Assembly: GCF_002920635.1 (NCBI RefSeq)
Contig: NZ_PQSR01000010.1
Coordinates: 62,001 to 126,000, forward strand
Direction of reading: 5' to 3'
DNA: 64,000 bases
Origin: Streptomyces sp. Ru72
GTDB taxonomy: Bacteria > Actinomycetota > Actinomycetes > Streptomycetales > Streptomycetaceae
Shown: positions 44,396 through 56,353 of the stretch, piece by piece
Layout of the letters: the number at the start of each line of letters is the position of its first letter
How positions within the stretch are numbered: position 1 is the first letter of the stretch
The notes under the pieces: model-generated
The model's input: the letters and a program-made list of their open reading frames with translations, nothing else
Database searches by the model: none
Told to the model about the DNA's origin: nothing
Translations under genes and position numbers: made by a program

Positions 44396-45593
44396 CTTGA
44401 TCCTTCTCGGTGGCAACGGCGGAGACGGAGAGGAGTGTCGCGGCCGCGAGGCTGCCCCACAGGGCGGCCGGGCCGAGCCGTGCGAGAGCGGTGATGACCC
44501 CCGGGGAGACGGCGAGGCCGAAACCCGTGGAGAGCTGGAAGCGGGCGAGGGCGCGTCCCAGGACCTGGGCCGGGGCGAGTGCGGTGACGAGCGCGGTGGC
44601 GCTGCCGGCGTAGATGATCTCGCCGAGCGTGCAGACCACGGACACCGTGGCGACGGCCGGGGCGCCCCAGCCGTGTCCCAGTGAGGTGGCCGCGAGGAAG
44701 CCGAGGTAGGACGCGGCCAGCACGACACCGGAGAGAGCCAGCGCGGTCCGCCGGGAGAAGCGGGACATGAGGACGGTGACCGGTATTTGCAGGGTGACGA
44801 CCAGTGCCGTGTTGGCCACGAAGACGGCTGCCGGCCACACCGGGGAGGCGTGCAGCTGCGTCACCAGGACCAGGGGGAGCGCGATCTCGGGGACGTTGAG
44901 GCAGAAGACGTAGACCACGTTGGCGGCGAGTAGCGCGAGCATCCGGGGTGCCGGCTCGTCGTCCCGGTCCCTGGCCGGGACGGTCTCCGCCGGATGCGCG
45001 TGCACGTGGACCGACCACGCCAAGGCGGCTGCGGCAAGGTAGGCGAGCGCAGTGACGGCTGCCAGCGCCCGCAGTGCGGTGGTGCCGCCCGCCAGGCATA
45101 CGGTGGCGAGGAGTGCTCCCACGCCCAGAGCGGCGTTGCGCAGGGCGCGGGCCCCTGCGAGGGCGGTGTCGCGTTCTCGGCCGTGGGCGACCGTGGCCAC
45201 GAGCGCGGCGTGGGCGGCAGGCCATGCCTGGTTGCCGATGCCGAGGAAGAGTGCCGCCGTCGCGAAGAGCCAGACGTGCGCCGCTGGGGCGGCCAGCAGC
45301 AGCGCCACACCCAGCACCCGCACCAGCATGGACGCCGCCACGACCGTGCTGCGTGCGCCGCTGTCCAGCCATCGGCCCACCGCGGGCATGCACACCAGAC
45401 CCGCGACGATGCCGACCGTCATGGCGGTACCGGTGACCGGCGCGGACAGCCCCAGCACCGTCACGCCGTAGAGCAGCAGAAAGGGCCGCAGCAGCCCGGT
45501 GCCCAGCGCGTCCACGGCCAGGGCGACGGCGTAGCGGGGGCCTCCGGAGGCGCGGACGAGGGCGCGGGGCTGGATTCTGGTGGTGGTAGCCAT
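44382..45593 (-). CDS. MFS transporter
   Basis: 403 aa from [18 protein letters not shown]. Twelve hydrophobic segments are visible, with the MFS loop 2-3 motif in [20 protein letters not shown] (G-x3-D-x-G/R-x-R/K). The two six-helix halves are split by a His/Asp-rich loop near [16 protein letters not shown]. It is a proton-coupled exporter or importer of the drug type. The divergent ArsR/DUF5937 regulator shares a 100-base control region with an inverted repeat, so substrate-induced efflux is likely. The last codons overlap an integrase scrap, so the original C-terminus may have been replaced. Confidence 0.88.
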   Translation of the reverse strand: MATTTRIQPRALVRASGGPRYAVALAVDALGTGLLRPFLLLYGVTVLGLSAPVTGTAMTVGIVAGLVCMPAVGRWLDSGARSTVVAASMLVRVLGVALLLAAPAAHVWLFATAALFLGIGNQAWPAAHAALVATVAHGRERDTALAGARALRNAALGVGALLATVCLAGGTTALRALAAVTALAYLAAAALAWSVHVHAHPAETVPARDRDDEPAPRMLALLAANVVYVFCLNVPEIALPLVLVTQLHASPVWPAAVFVANTALVVTLQIPVTVLMSRFSRRTALALSGVVLAASYLGFLAATSLGHGWGAPAVATVSVVCTLGEIIYAGSATALVTALAPAQVLGRALARFQLSTGFGLAVSPGVITALARLGPAALWGSLAAATLLSVSAVATEKDQGAVV

Positions 45594-45630
45594 GGCGTCA
45601 GACGGTGCGTTCGGCCGCTGGGCGAGGCAC

Positions 45631-45657
45631 GTCGGTTGACGCACATCGTCAATCGAC
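45631..45657. promoter_or_regulatory. ArsR-type operator between MFS and regulator genes
   Basis: gtcggttgacg (45631-45641) and cgtcaatcgac (45647-45657) are complementary at 10 of 11 positions around the 5-base centre cacat. The site lies between divergent MFS and ArsR starts and contains TTGACG, a possible -35 for the regulator. Repression of both genes is expected. Confidence 0.6.
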
Positions 45658-45694
45658 GCCGTAGCCAGGCTGTCCGCGCGGTGATGATGGGGGG

Positions 45695-46780
45695 ATGACG
45701 CTGAGGATCGACATCAGCGGTCTGCCGTCCGAGCGAGTGCGGTTCGCTGCCTCCCCGTTGGCCGAGCTGACCGCAATGCTGCACGTGCTGGCCGAACCCG
45801 GTCACCATCCGCAGTTCGCCGGCTGGGCCGCGGACGTCTGGGCCGGGCTGCCGCCGCAGCTGGCCGAGCGGCTCAGGGAGGCGGAGTTCCTCTGGCGGTC
45901 CTCACAGGCCGACTTCCTGATCCCCGCGCGGCCCCGGCCGACCCTCGCCGAGGAGCTGGACGACGTGGACCGGATGGACGACGAGACGTATGTGACCGCC
46001 GCGCTCGTCACCACCTGCGGCAGCAACCGGGTCCATTTCCCCGGGGCGTCGCCGCTCACCGACACGACGGCGCGAGAGCGGGCCCTGGACGTGGCCCAGG
46101 CCCGCGGCGCGCTGCAGGAGGCCTTCGCGGAACGGCTGCTCGCGGACCCGGCCGCGGTGCGGGCGCGGGTGCGCCAGACCCTCGAGGAATGCGCCGAGGC
46201 CTTCTTCGACGGCGCCTGGGCGGGCGTCGCGGTGCAGCTCGCCACCGATCTGCGCCTGAAGAGAGAGCTGCTCAGGCGCCAAGGCCTCGGGGCGGCGCTC
46301 GCCTCGGTCTCCGGCGCGGTCACCCTGGCACCGGACGGCGACTGCATCATCGTGGACAAGGTGCAGGACAAGGCGACCGCCGCCCGTGGCGCCGGCGTGA
46401 CCTTCATCCCCAGCGTCTTCGGCCGCCCGCACCTGGTGGCGGTCCACGCGCCCGGGTGGCATCCGGTGGTGCAGTACCCCGTCGCCGAGCCGAGTCCGGC
46501 GGAGCCCGTCTCCCTGGAGACGGTCACCCTCCGGCTGGAGGCGCTCGCGCATCCGGTACGGCTGCGGCTGTTGCGCACCCTGGCCCGCGGCCCGCACACC
46601 ACCAGCGAGCTGGCCCACTTCTGGGACCTCTCACCCCCGGAGGTGTCCCGCCACCTCGCCGTCCTGCGCCGCGCGGGCCTGCTCACGGCCCGGCGGCACG
46701 GTCGTTACGTCCGTTACAGCCTCAACCTGCCCGATCTGGCGGCGTTGGGCGCCGACCTGCTGGCGGCCGTGCTGCGCTGA
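45695..46780 (+). CDS. ArsR-family regulator with N-terminal DUF5937
   Basis: 361 aa. Residues 1-260 form the DUF5937 ligand domain (MTLRIDISGLPSERVRFAAS, SPLAELTAMLHVLAEPGHHP). The C-terminal ArsR winged helix follows: LEALAHPVRLRLLRTLARGP, HTTSELAHFWDLSPPEVSRH LAVLRRAGLLTARRHGRYVR Y. No metal-binding CVC motif is present, so the signal is probably an organic compound sensed by DUF5937. It is divergent from the MFS transporter and probably represses it. Confidence 0.9.
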   Translation: MTLRIDISGLPSERVRFAASPLAELTAMLHVLAEPGHHPQFAGWAADVWAGLPPQLAERLREAEFLWRSSQADFLIPARPRPTLAEELDDVDRMDDETYVTAALVTTCGSNRVHFPGASPLTDTTARERALDVAQARGALQEAFAERLLADPAAVRARVRQTLEECAEAFFDGAWAGVAVQLATDLRLKRELLRRQGLGAALASVSGAVTLAPDGDCIIVDKVQDKATAARGAGVTFIPSVFGRPHLVAVHAPGWHPVVQYPVAEPSPAEPVSLETVTLRLEALAHPVRLRLLRTLARGPHTTSELAHFWDLSPPEVSRHLAVLRRAGLLTARRHGRYVRYSLNLPDLAALGADLLAAVLR

Positions 46781-46866
46781 GTAGCTTCCGTCCATCGGAA
46801 CGCGGCGAGCCTCCAAACCCCGACTGCGGCTACATGGGCACTCCGTCCTGGTCGAGCGCCGGTCCG

Positions 46867-46979
46867 TCCTGCAGGACATACCACCTGCAGGACATACCAC
46901 CTGCAGGACATGCCGCCCCCGCAGGACATACCACCTGCAGGACATGCCGCCCCCGCAGGACGAGTTCAGCCGCAGGACG
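46867..46979. repeat. imperfect tandem repeat built on cctgcaggacataccac
   Basis: Five to six units of 14-20 bases (cctgcaggacatacca, cctgcaggacatgccgcccc, cgcaggacatacca and variants) follow the ArsR gene. Each carries GCAGGACAT, and four contain the palindrome CCTGCAGG. It lies between a stop codon and a terminator hairpin. Translation of the repeat in any frame gives only artefactual Cys/Trp-rich peptides. Confidence 0.8.
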
Positions 46980-46992
46980 GGTGCAGCCGCAA

Positions 46993-47027
46993 CGCCGGTG
47001 ACGCGGCGGGGAGCCGCGTCACCGGCG
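46993..47027. terminator. strong 15-bp terminator hairpin between convergent genes
   Basis: cgccggtgacgcggc (46993-47007) and gccgcgtcaccggcg (47013-47027) are perfectly complementary with a 5-base loop. It separates the ArsR gene plus tandem repeat from the convergent amino-acid permease, a textbook position for a bidirectional terminator. Confidence 0.85.
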
Positions 47028-47064
47028 GGTCGGGGCGGCCGCGGCCGTGTGCCGACCAGGCTTC

Positions 47065-48519
47065 CTACGACGGGATGGCCTCGTCCTTGCGGGCTTGCCG
47101 TGCCAGCCGTTCGCGGACCAGCGCGAAGGCCACCACACCCGCGGCCACCAGGGTGGACAGGACCACCTGGTCACGGCCGCCGCCCTCCGTCGTATCGGTC
47201 AGCATGTAGCCCAGCACGAACGTGATCATCGCGATGGTGGCCCAGGTGAGGTACGGGTAGAGCCACATCCTGACGATCAGCTTCTCCGGCGACTCCCGCT
47301 GGATGATCTTGCGCATCCTCAGCTGGGAGAAGCAGATCACCAGCCAGACGAACAGGGCGATGGCGCCGGAGGAGTTGAGCAGGAACTGGAAGACCGTGTC
47401 CGGCCACAGGTAGTTGAAGGCGACCGCGACGAAGCCGAAGACCACGGAGGCCAGGATGGCCGTCTGCGGGACTCCGCGTCGGGTGGTGCGGGCGAAGGCG
47501 GCCGGTGCGTCGCTGCGCCGACCGAGCGAGAACGCCATCCGGGACGCGGTGTACAGGCCCGAGTTGAGGCAGGACAGCACGGAGGTGAGCACGATGGCGT
47601 TCATGATCTCGCCGGCGTGCGGGATGCCGATGGAGTTCAGCGCGGCGACGTACGAGCCGTCCTTGAGGATCGCCGGGTCGTCCCAGCGCAGCAGCGACAC
47701 CACGATCAGGATCGAGCCCAGGTAGAACACCGCGATCCGCCAGATCACGCTGTTGGTGGCCTTGGTGACCGCGCCCCGCGGGTCCTCCGACTCGCCGGCC
47801 GCCAGCGTGACGATCTCGCTGCCCATGAAGGAGAAGACCACCATCAGGATGCCGGTGAGGATCGCGCCCGGGCCGTGGGGCAGGAACCCGCCGTGCGCGG
47901 TGAGGTTGGAGAAGCCCGACGCGGGGTGGTCGGAGCCGGGCAGCAGGCCGAAGATCGCGAGTCCGCCGATCACGATGAACGCGGCGATGGCGACGACCTT
48001 GATGCCGGCGAACCAGAACTCGAACTCGCCGTAGGAGCTGACCGAGGCGAGGTTGGTGGCGGTGAGGACGACCATGACGATCAGGGCCCAGCCCCACTGC
48101 GGGACCGCGGGGATCCAGCCGGCCAGGATCTTGGCACCGGCGGTCGCCTCGACCGCGAGCACCACGACCCAGAAGAACCAGTACAGCCAGCCGATGGTGA
48201 GGCCGGCCCAGCTGCCCAGCGCACGGTCGGCGTAGGCGGAGAACGATCCGGAGGTGGGGTTGGCCGCGGCCATCTCGCCGAGCATCCGCATGACGAGGAC
48301 GACGAGGGCACCGACGAGCAGGTAGGAGATCAGGATGCCGGGGCCGGCGGCGGCGATGCCGGATCCGGAACCGACGAACAGGCCGGCGCCGATGACACCG
48401 CCGATCGCGATCATCGACAGGTGGCGGTTCTTCAGCCCGGCTTGCAGGCCGGACCCTTCTGGGGCGCTTTCGGTGGTGGTCACCGGATCGGAAGCGGATA
48501 CAGGGGGGCGTGATGACAT
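47065..48519 (-). CDS. amino-acid permease (GABA permease/AAT type)
   Basis: 484 aa from MSSRPPVSASDP; the open frame continues upstream, but those residues are low-complexity. It has twelve membrane helices with the AAT signature: LKNRHLSMIAIGGVIGAGLF VGSG in helix 1, MLGEMAAANPTSGSFSAYAD near helix 3, IVTLAAGESEDPRGAVTKAT after helix 6. It is a proton/amino-acid symporter of the GabP/AroP/ProY group. A convergent terminator follows. Its promoter may be the AT-rich stretch at 48715-48760. Confidence 0.92.
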   Translation of the reverse strand: MSSRPPVSASDPVTTTESAPEGSGLQAGLKNRHLSMIAIGGVIGAGLFVGSGSGIAAAGPGILISYLLVGALVVLVMRMLGEMAAANPTSGSFSAYADRALGSWAGLTIGWLYWFFWVVVLAVEATAGAKILAGWIPAVPQWGWALIVMVVLTATNLASVSSYGEFEFWFAGIKVVAIAAFIVIGGLAIFGLLPGSDHPASGFSNLTAHGGFLPHGPGAILTGILMVVFSFMGSEIVTLAAGESEDPRGAVTKATNSVIWRIAVFYLGSILIVVSLLRWDDPAILKDGSYVAALNSIGIPHAGEIMNAIVLTSVLSCLNSGLYTASRMAFSLGRRSDAPAAFARTTRRGVPQTAILASVVFGFVAVAFNYLWPDTVFQFLLNSSGAIALFVWLVICFSQLRMRKIIQRESPEKLIVRMWLYPYLTWATIAMITFVLGYMLTDTTEGGGRDQVVLSTLVAAGVVAFALVRERLARQARKDEAIPS

Positions 48520-49269
48520 CTCGGCATCCAGGGGCAGATGGGGATGGCGGAAGGGCCTGCGGGATCGCGCGGGGTGGCCGCGTGGATTCCACAGGGTGGA
48601 GCGTGCGAGGGTGCGTGCCGGGTCGGAAGGCGGGTGGCGATCACGGTCGCGGAGCGGGCATGGTGGACCGCGGCCATTGGACCCTGCCTGGCGGACCGGC
48701 GGCCTCGGCGGTGCCCAGGAAAATAGTTCAGGGCGATCAGAAAAAACAAGGGGGTCCGCCCGTCCGCCCGTGGCCCCGGCGCGCCACCTCGCCGGGAGCA
48801 CCCACCTCGCACACGCCGTATCGAGAGGCGGCGCGGGTCGCCGACCACGGGCGCACAGAGACGCGAATTCCCTGCTCAGGCCCACCGCCAGAGGTGCGCC
48901 GAGCCGTCCCTCACACCCCCCATCCGGACCGGTCGAGCCGGGGCCTTGTTTAACTGTTCACCTTGCTCTAATTTCTCCTTCCATCGCTTCGCTCCTTCCA
49001 TCGCGACGCCGCACACTGCCGTCTCACGCCTGTTCCGGCTGATGCGGAACCCCCTCCCCACGTCCCCCTCACTCCGGGAGCCCCCATGCACCACACCGAA
49101 TGGTCGCGGGAACCCCCGAAGGCCCGTCCCGCCCACCACGCACGAGCGTGCCCTCGGCGGGGCACACGCCGAGAGGCCGGCACGGGATGCCGACCGGCGT
49201 GATGCCCAGCCCGCGATACCCGTTCGCCGGGGGCCCCGACCACGATCAGCGGGCCGTTAGGGTGGCGCC
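48520..49269. other. divergent control region; no supported gene
   Basis: About 750 bases between the amino-acid permease (minus) and GntR (plus). Two AT-rich islands stand out: 48715-48760 (ttgttt, 17 bases, ctattt on the minus strand, a possible permease promoter) and 48950-48990. At 48975-49004 the 13-base sequence ctccttccatcgc is repeated with a 4-base gap, a possible GntR or activator site. No convincing coding frame. Confidence 0.4.
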
Positions 49270-50004
49270 GTGGTGAATGCAGCGGGCAAGTTCGGGCCCT
49301 ACAACCAGCCGGGCCCGGTCCCCACGACCTCGATCACCGGCGTGGGGCACGCCCGCATGCTGCCCCTCGGGGGTCAGAGCGGATCCGATCTCGTACGGTC
49401 GCGGATCGCGCTTCGGGTACGCCTGCGATCCGTGCGTCCGGGGGATCGGCTGCCGGACGCCGGGGTCCTCGCCGAGGAGCTGGGAATCGGCGAGATCACC
49501 GTGCGCCGAGCACTGGAGGGCATGTGCCAGGACGGCCTGCTCGACCGCCGACGCGGACGGGCCGGCGGAACCTTCGTCGCGCAGGGCTGGGACACCGTCG
49601 TAGCCCTGATGCACGACGCCGAGGAGGCGGCTTCACTGGACGCCTTTCACCTGCTGCTCGAATGCGGACTGGTGGCGCACGGTTCGGGAGAGGTCCCGGA
49701 AGAGCGGCTGGACGGACTTCGTGCGCTGGCCGAGGAGATGGAACTGGCTGACGACCCGGCACGCATGGCGGAGCTGGAGACCCGCTTCCACCTGGACCTC
49801 GCGGAGGCGCTCGGCGGCGCCGGGATCCGCGAGTTCGCCGCTGATCTGCTCGGCCGCCTGTGCCTGCTGCTGCCCGCACCGCAGCCCGAGGTGGTGCGGG
49901 CGCAGAACCGCTGTCACATCGAACTGCTCGCCGAGCTCGCACGGGGTGCCACCGATCCGGCCGTACAGGCGGTGAAGGCACACCAGAGTTCCTGGCGCCG
50001 CTGA
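49270..50004 (+). CDS. GntR-family (FCD-like) transcriptional regulator
   Basis: 244 aa from GTG. The winged helix lies at residues about 37-105: DLVRSRIALRVRLRSVRPGD RLPDAGVLAEELGIGEITVR, RALEGMCQDGLLDRRRGRAG GTFV. The rest is a helical ligand domain of FCD type (FHLLLECGLVAHGSGEVPEE, LETRFHLDLAEALGG, RAQNRCHIELLAELARG). FCD regulators bind amino or organic acids. It lies 72 bases before a second APC permease on the same strand, and divergent from the first permease, so it may control both. Confidence 0.87.
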   Translation: MVNAAGKFGPYNQPGPVPTTSITGVGHARMLPLGGQSGSDLVRSRIALRVRLRSVRPGDRLPDAGVLAEELGIGEITVRRALEGMCQDGLLDRRRGRAGGTFVAQGWDTVVALMHDAEEAASLDAFHLLLECGLVAHGSGEVPEERLDGLRALAEEMELADDPARMAELETRFHLDLAEALGGAGIREFAADLLGRLCLLLPAPQPEVVRAQNRCHIELLAELARGATDPAVQAVKAHQSSWRR

Positions 50005-50076
50005 CGCCCCCCGGTCGCCCCGACCGTCGACAACCCGCGCACCATCACGCCGCCACACCGTACGAGGAGTTGCCTC

Positions 50077-51546
50077 ATGCCCCACCCCGGACCCGGTTCG
50101 CTGTCCCCGCCGGGCCCCGTCGGCGGCGCGCCGCAGCGGCTGCGCGGCGGCGTGCTCGGCATGGCGGACATCGCCGCCGCCACGATGGCCAATGTCGGCC
50201 CGGCTATGAGCTTCTTCTTCAGTTTCGCCTTCCTGGCCACCACCGCAGGTGAGGGGTCTCCTCTGACCATCCTCGCCGCGGGTGTCGCGGTCGGGCTTCT
50301 CGGCAACACGCTGGCGGAGTTCTCGCGGGCGCACCCCTCGGCAGGCAGCTTCATCACCTTCGTCGGCAAGACCTTCGGACCGGTGAGTGCGGTGACCACG
50401 GCCCTGCTGGCGACGCTGGGCTACATCATCGCGATGGCCGGTGTCATCTCCATCTCCGGCGGGTTCGTGCAGATCACCCTGCACCATTACACCGGCGTGG
50501 ACCTTCCGTGGATCATCTGGACGCTGCTGCTCACCGGACTGGCGGTGGTACTGATGCTGCGCGGGGTGGTGGTCTCCACCAAGTGGGCCGGCTACTTCTT
50601 CGGCATGGAGATGCTGGTGCTGGTCGTCGTGTCGGTCGCGGCGCTGGTCGAACACCGCGGCCAGCTCTCCGTCGACCCGTTCCTGCCCAGCCACATCAAC
50701 GACGGCTTCAAGGGGCTGGCGGCGGGCTTCCCCCTTGCGGTGTACACGTTCATCGGCTGGGAGAACTCGGCGGCACTCGCCGAGGAGACGGAGAACCCGC
50801 GGCGCAACGTCGGCCGCGCGGTGTTCTCCTCCGTCGCCATCATGACGGTCAGCTACGTCCTCTTCGCCTACTCCACCCTGACCGGCTTCGGCTACGACGT
50901 GGAGCGACTCGGCGACTCCGCCACCCCCTTCATCGACGTCGCCCATCAGACCCTCGGCGCACTGGCGTTCCTCGCCTACCTCGGCGGTCTCACCTCCACC
51001 CTGGGCGTGCTGATCGCCGGCATCAACTCCCAGGCCCGCCTGGTGTTCAACGCCGGACGCGAGGGTCTGCTCCCGTCCTTCCTCGGCTACGTCCACCCCA
51101 TCCGCCGCACGCCGAACAACGCGATCGTCACCTTCACCGCCACCGCCCTGCTGATCATCGGCGGCTGGGCCCTGGTCCACCTGCTGGGCCCGGATGGCCG
51201 CTCGATGAACCCGGTGGTCTTCTTCACCGAGTCCTCGACCCTGGGCGCCACCCTGATCCTGCTGGTCTACCTCGCCTCCAACATCGCCCTGCCGCTGTAC
51301 TACCGCAGATACCGCCCCCAGGAGTTCCGGCTGGTCCGGCACCTCCTCCTGCCCGCGATCGGCACGGCGGCCATCCTGGTCCCGCTGTACTACCTCGCCA
51401 AGCCCGGCCAGCCGGCGCCGTACAACTGGTTCCCCTACGCGGCCCTGGCCGCCCTGCTCGCCGCCGTCGGCTACGCGACGGTCCTGGTCCGCCGCGACCC
51501 GACCCTGGCCGAACACGTCGGCTCCGTCGTCGCCGACGCGGACTGA
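50077..51546 (+). CDS. APC-superfamily amino-acid/polyamine permease
   Basis: 489 aa, preceded by CGAGGAG. Helix 1 begins in LRGGVLGMADIAAATMANVG PAMSFFFSF. The helix 6 region YTFIGWENSAALAEETENPR RNVGRAV is the E-x-x-N-P-R motif of the APC superfamily (APA/eukaryotic-type). GINSQARLVFNAGREGLLPS FLG precedes helix 9. It belongs to a different branch from the AAT permease upstream. It is probably co-transcribed with and controlled by GntR, transporting an amino acid or amine. Confidence 0.9.
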   Translation: MPHPGPGSLSPPGPVGGAPQRLRGGVLGMADIAAATMANVGPAMSFFFSFAFLATTAGEGSPLTILAAGVAVGLLGNTLAEFSRAHPSAGSFITFVGKTFGPVSAVTTALLATLGYIIAMAGVISISGGFVQITLHHYTGVDLPWIIWTLLLTGLAVVLMLRGVVVSTKWAGYFFGMEMLVLVVVSVAALVEHRGQLSVDPFLPSHINDGFKGLAAGFPLAVYTFIGWENSAALAEETENPRRNVGRAVFSSVAIMTVSYVLFAYSTLTGFGYDVERLGDSATPFIDVAHQTLGALAFLAYLGGLTSTLGVLIAGINSQARLVFNAGREGLLPSFLGYVHPIRRTPNNAIVTFTATALLIIGGWALVHLLGPDGRSMNPVVFFTESSTLGATLILLVYLASNIALPLYYRRYRPQEFRLVRHLLLPAIGTAAILVPLYYLAKPGQPAPYNWFPYAALAALLAAVGYATVLVRRDPTLAEHVGSVVADAD

Positions 51547-51830
51547 ACCCACAGGGATCCGTTTGTCCCCCTGCCTGCGGCACCCTCACGGCAATACGCC
51601 TTGTCCAACGGACTGATCCGCTCGCACCGATGAAGGTGACTGACGGCCGCGCCACAAGACGGCGCCCGGCAGCCTCCTTTGCGTGCGTAACCCTCCGAAC
51701 GCAACGAGTGAAACCCGGCGTCCCTCCCGGCCGCATGCACGTGTCTGTCCCCGGACCATCCTCTGCCTCTACACTTCAGCTCTCTTTGCCCGTGAAGGCA
51801 GGACGAGCGCATGTGGTCCGGGGGTGGTGC
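51547..51830. other. intergenic, nothing identified
   Basis: About 280 bases between the APC permease and the PH-like membrane protein. No hairpin or coding pattern was convincing. Confidence 0.35.
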
Positions 51831-52571
51831 ATGAGGCCGAGGGCGTTGCCGCGGGAGTACCGGTCGGGACGGGGGCGGACCGCATTCGCGGTGATCACGA
51901 CGGCTCTTGCTGCTCCCGGCGGCCTGACTCCGTTGTGGACCGATGACAGCATCCCGGCCTGGGTGAAGGCGCTCGTCACCGGGGCCGTGCTGGGCTTCGC
52001 GGCCTGGCTGATCACGGCGTCGGCGCGTGCAGCGACGCTGGTTGACCACAGTGGACTGCAGGTGCGCGGCTTCCTTGGGACGCGGCGCCTGGCCTGGAAG
52101 GACATCCAGGAGATCCGGGTGGAGGTCAGCGCCGGTGCGGTGTTCCAGGAGAACGGAGCCGAACGCCTCGCCTATGCGTACGGGCCCGGCGGTCGGCGGG
52201 TGCAGTTGATGTACGTCGACGACGCCCGTGTGCATCTGGACAGCGAGATCGCGTTTCTGCGCCACACTTGGCACACATTGCGCGGGGACGGCTGGGAGCC
52301 GGTGGCTGGGCTCGCCGACCGGATCCGACGCGGCGAGGCCCGCCGTCTTGCCCTGCTGGCCGGCCTGGTGCCGGCCATCTTCTGCGTCTTCCTGCTGATC
52401 CTGGGGCTGATCGTGGACCTCTTCGTCGATCTGCCCGATGGACTGGAGACCGTGCTCTCCCCGTTGATCCTCTTCGGTGTGATCATGCCGGTTCTGTCCG
52501 TCGGCGCGGCGTCGCTGGCCTACTGGCGCAGACGCTTTGTGGGCCAGCACCAGCCGTTTGACACTCCGTGA
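51831..52571 (+). CDS. PH-domain-like membrane protein
   Basis: 246 aa from MRPRALPREYRSGRGR; a GTG at 51813 could add six residues. One or two helices near residues 20-65 (TAFAVITTALAAPGGL, WVKALVTGAVLGFAAWLITA) precede a small beta domain of the bacterial PH type (LVDHSGLQVRGFLGTRRLAW KDIQEIRVE). Two more helices follow (ALLAGLVPAIFCVFLLILGL, LILFGVIMPVLSVGAASLAY W). Many actinobacterial PH-domain (DUF2581-like) proteins have this arrangement and unknown function. Monocistronic. Confidence 0.7.
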   Translation: MRPRALPREYRSGRGRTAFAVITTALAAPGGLTPLWTDDSIPAWVKALVTGAVLGFAAWLITASARAATLVDHSGLQVRGFLGTRRLAWKDIQEIRVEVSAGAVFQENGAERLAYAYGPGGRRVQLMYVDDARVHLDSEIAFLRHTWHTLRGDGWEPVAGLADRIRRGEARRLALLAGLVPAIFCVFLLILGLIVDLFVDLPDGLETVLSPLILFGVIMPVLSVGAASLAYWRRRFVGQHQPFDTP

Positions 52572-52724
52572 GGCGTGCGGCTCATCGCTCGACAGACTTG
52601 AGAAGGCGAACACGGTTCCTTCTCGCGTGATCCCTCGGTGCTCGGGGCACAAGGACCGAAGCACTGGCCATCACAGGCTGACGACTACAGTCGTTCCCCC
52701 GCCTGAGCTCAGCGAACAGGAGTC

Positions 52725-53204
52725 TCACAGCTTCTGCTCAAGCTGCTGCGTCATCGGCACCAGCCCGGATGCCTCGTAGAAAGACCGGGCTGGCGTATTG
52801 AAGCACCACACGTTCGTGATCAGCCGCCGGCAGCCGGCTTCACGGCCGATCTCGCGCACTGCCTCAAGGAGTGCAGTCCCGACCCCGCCACGCGATGCGG
52901 TGGGATCCACGGCCAGTTGCTGCAGCATCACGGCCGAATACCTTTGGACCTGCGGACTGCCCTCGCGCTCCATCACCCGGGCCATGGCATACCCGGCGAG
53001 TGAACGCCCGGACGAGAGTTCCGCGACAAGGACGTGCGCAGAAGCATCGTCGATGGCGTCGTCGAAGAAGGCTTCGAGTCGCATCTGCTCCGGCTCAGCG
53101 ACGAATACGTCAGGGCGCTGCTGCGCGTGCAGGCCATGAACGATGCCGTGGAGTTCCACGAGCCGCGGACCGTCACCCTTGGACGCGTCTCGGATCCGGA
53201 TCAT
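52725..53204 (-). CDS. GNAT family N-acetyltransferase
   Basis: 159 aa. IRDASKGDGPRLVELHGIVH opens the fold. LQQLAVDPTASRGGVGTALL EAVREIG is the V-x-P-x2-R-x-x-G-x-G/A acetyl-CoA loop, and FNTPARSFYEASGLVPMTQQ the C-terminal N-x-x-A-x2-F-Y-x2-x-G-F motif. It acetylates an unknown amine or protein lysine in the cytoplasm. It is convergent with the PH-like gene and followed upstream by an Lrp scrap on the other strand. Confidence 0.88.
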   Translation of the reverse strand: MIRIRDASKGDGPRLVELHGIVHGLHAQQRPDVFVAEPEQMRLEAFFDDAIDDASAHVLVAELSSGRSLAGYAMARVMEREGSPQVQRYSAVMLQQLAVDPTASRGGVGTALLEAVREIGREAGCRRLITNVWCFNTPARSFYEASGLVPMTQQLEQKL

Positions 53205-53303
53205 GTTTCACATCGTGCCCGGCGGACCACGCGTCGCGCCACGCGATTACTGAGGCCGAACTCGGGGGCGTCGAGGCGTGGACACCTCAGCCGCATCCCG
53301 CAG

Positions 53304-53492
53304 GTCCGCTTCACCGCGGCCACCACCGGCTCCGCCCGCCTCCTCGTAGCCGTCGCGGCAGCCGACCTCAACGCGCTCTACCGCTTCCTGAGCGACACCG
53401 TCGGAGCCCTCGAACACATCATCACCCTCGAGGTCACCCCCATCCTGACCGGGGTCAAGAGGACCGACCGGCCTGGTCCGCCCCGGCTCTGA
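53304..53492 (+). pseudogene. Lrp/AsnC regulator C-terminal relic
   Basis: Plus strand reads VRFTAATTGSARLLVAVAAA DLNALYRFLSDTVGALEHII TLEVTPILTGVKRTDRPG-stop. This is the end of the RAM ligand domain of Lrp/AsnC regulators (DLxxLYRFLTDxIGALxGVxxxETSPVLRTVKR). The helix-turn-helix and first half of the RAM domain are absent. About 60 of 150+ residues remain. Confidence 0.6.
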
Positions 53493-53685
53493 GCCGACCA
53501 CCGGCTCCGGGCAGGAACGTCCTCGAGCGCCCAGGTGTGCACGGCGTCGACGAGGCGGAGGTGGACGCATCTCCTCACCCCGGCGTCGAGCCGGCCCGCT
53601 CACGCAGGCACCTGGCTCAGCACCGTGGAGTGCCGCACTTCGCCACGTCCCGGGTGGCCGATGAAGGCCGACCGGGACGTCGGGC

Positions 53686-56353
<2,668 letters not shown>

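Noticed and set aside
49633..51552. 639-codon minus-strand frame opposite the APC permease
   Set aside because: Antisense shadow; Gly/Gln/Arg-rich with no domain, while the sense strand encodes a twelve-helix permease.
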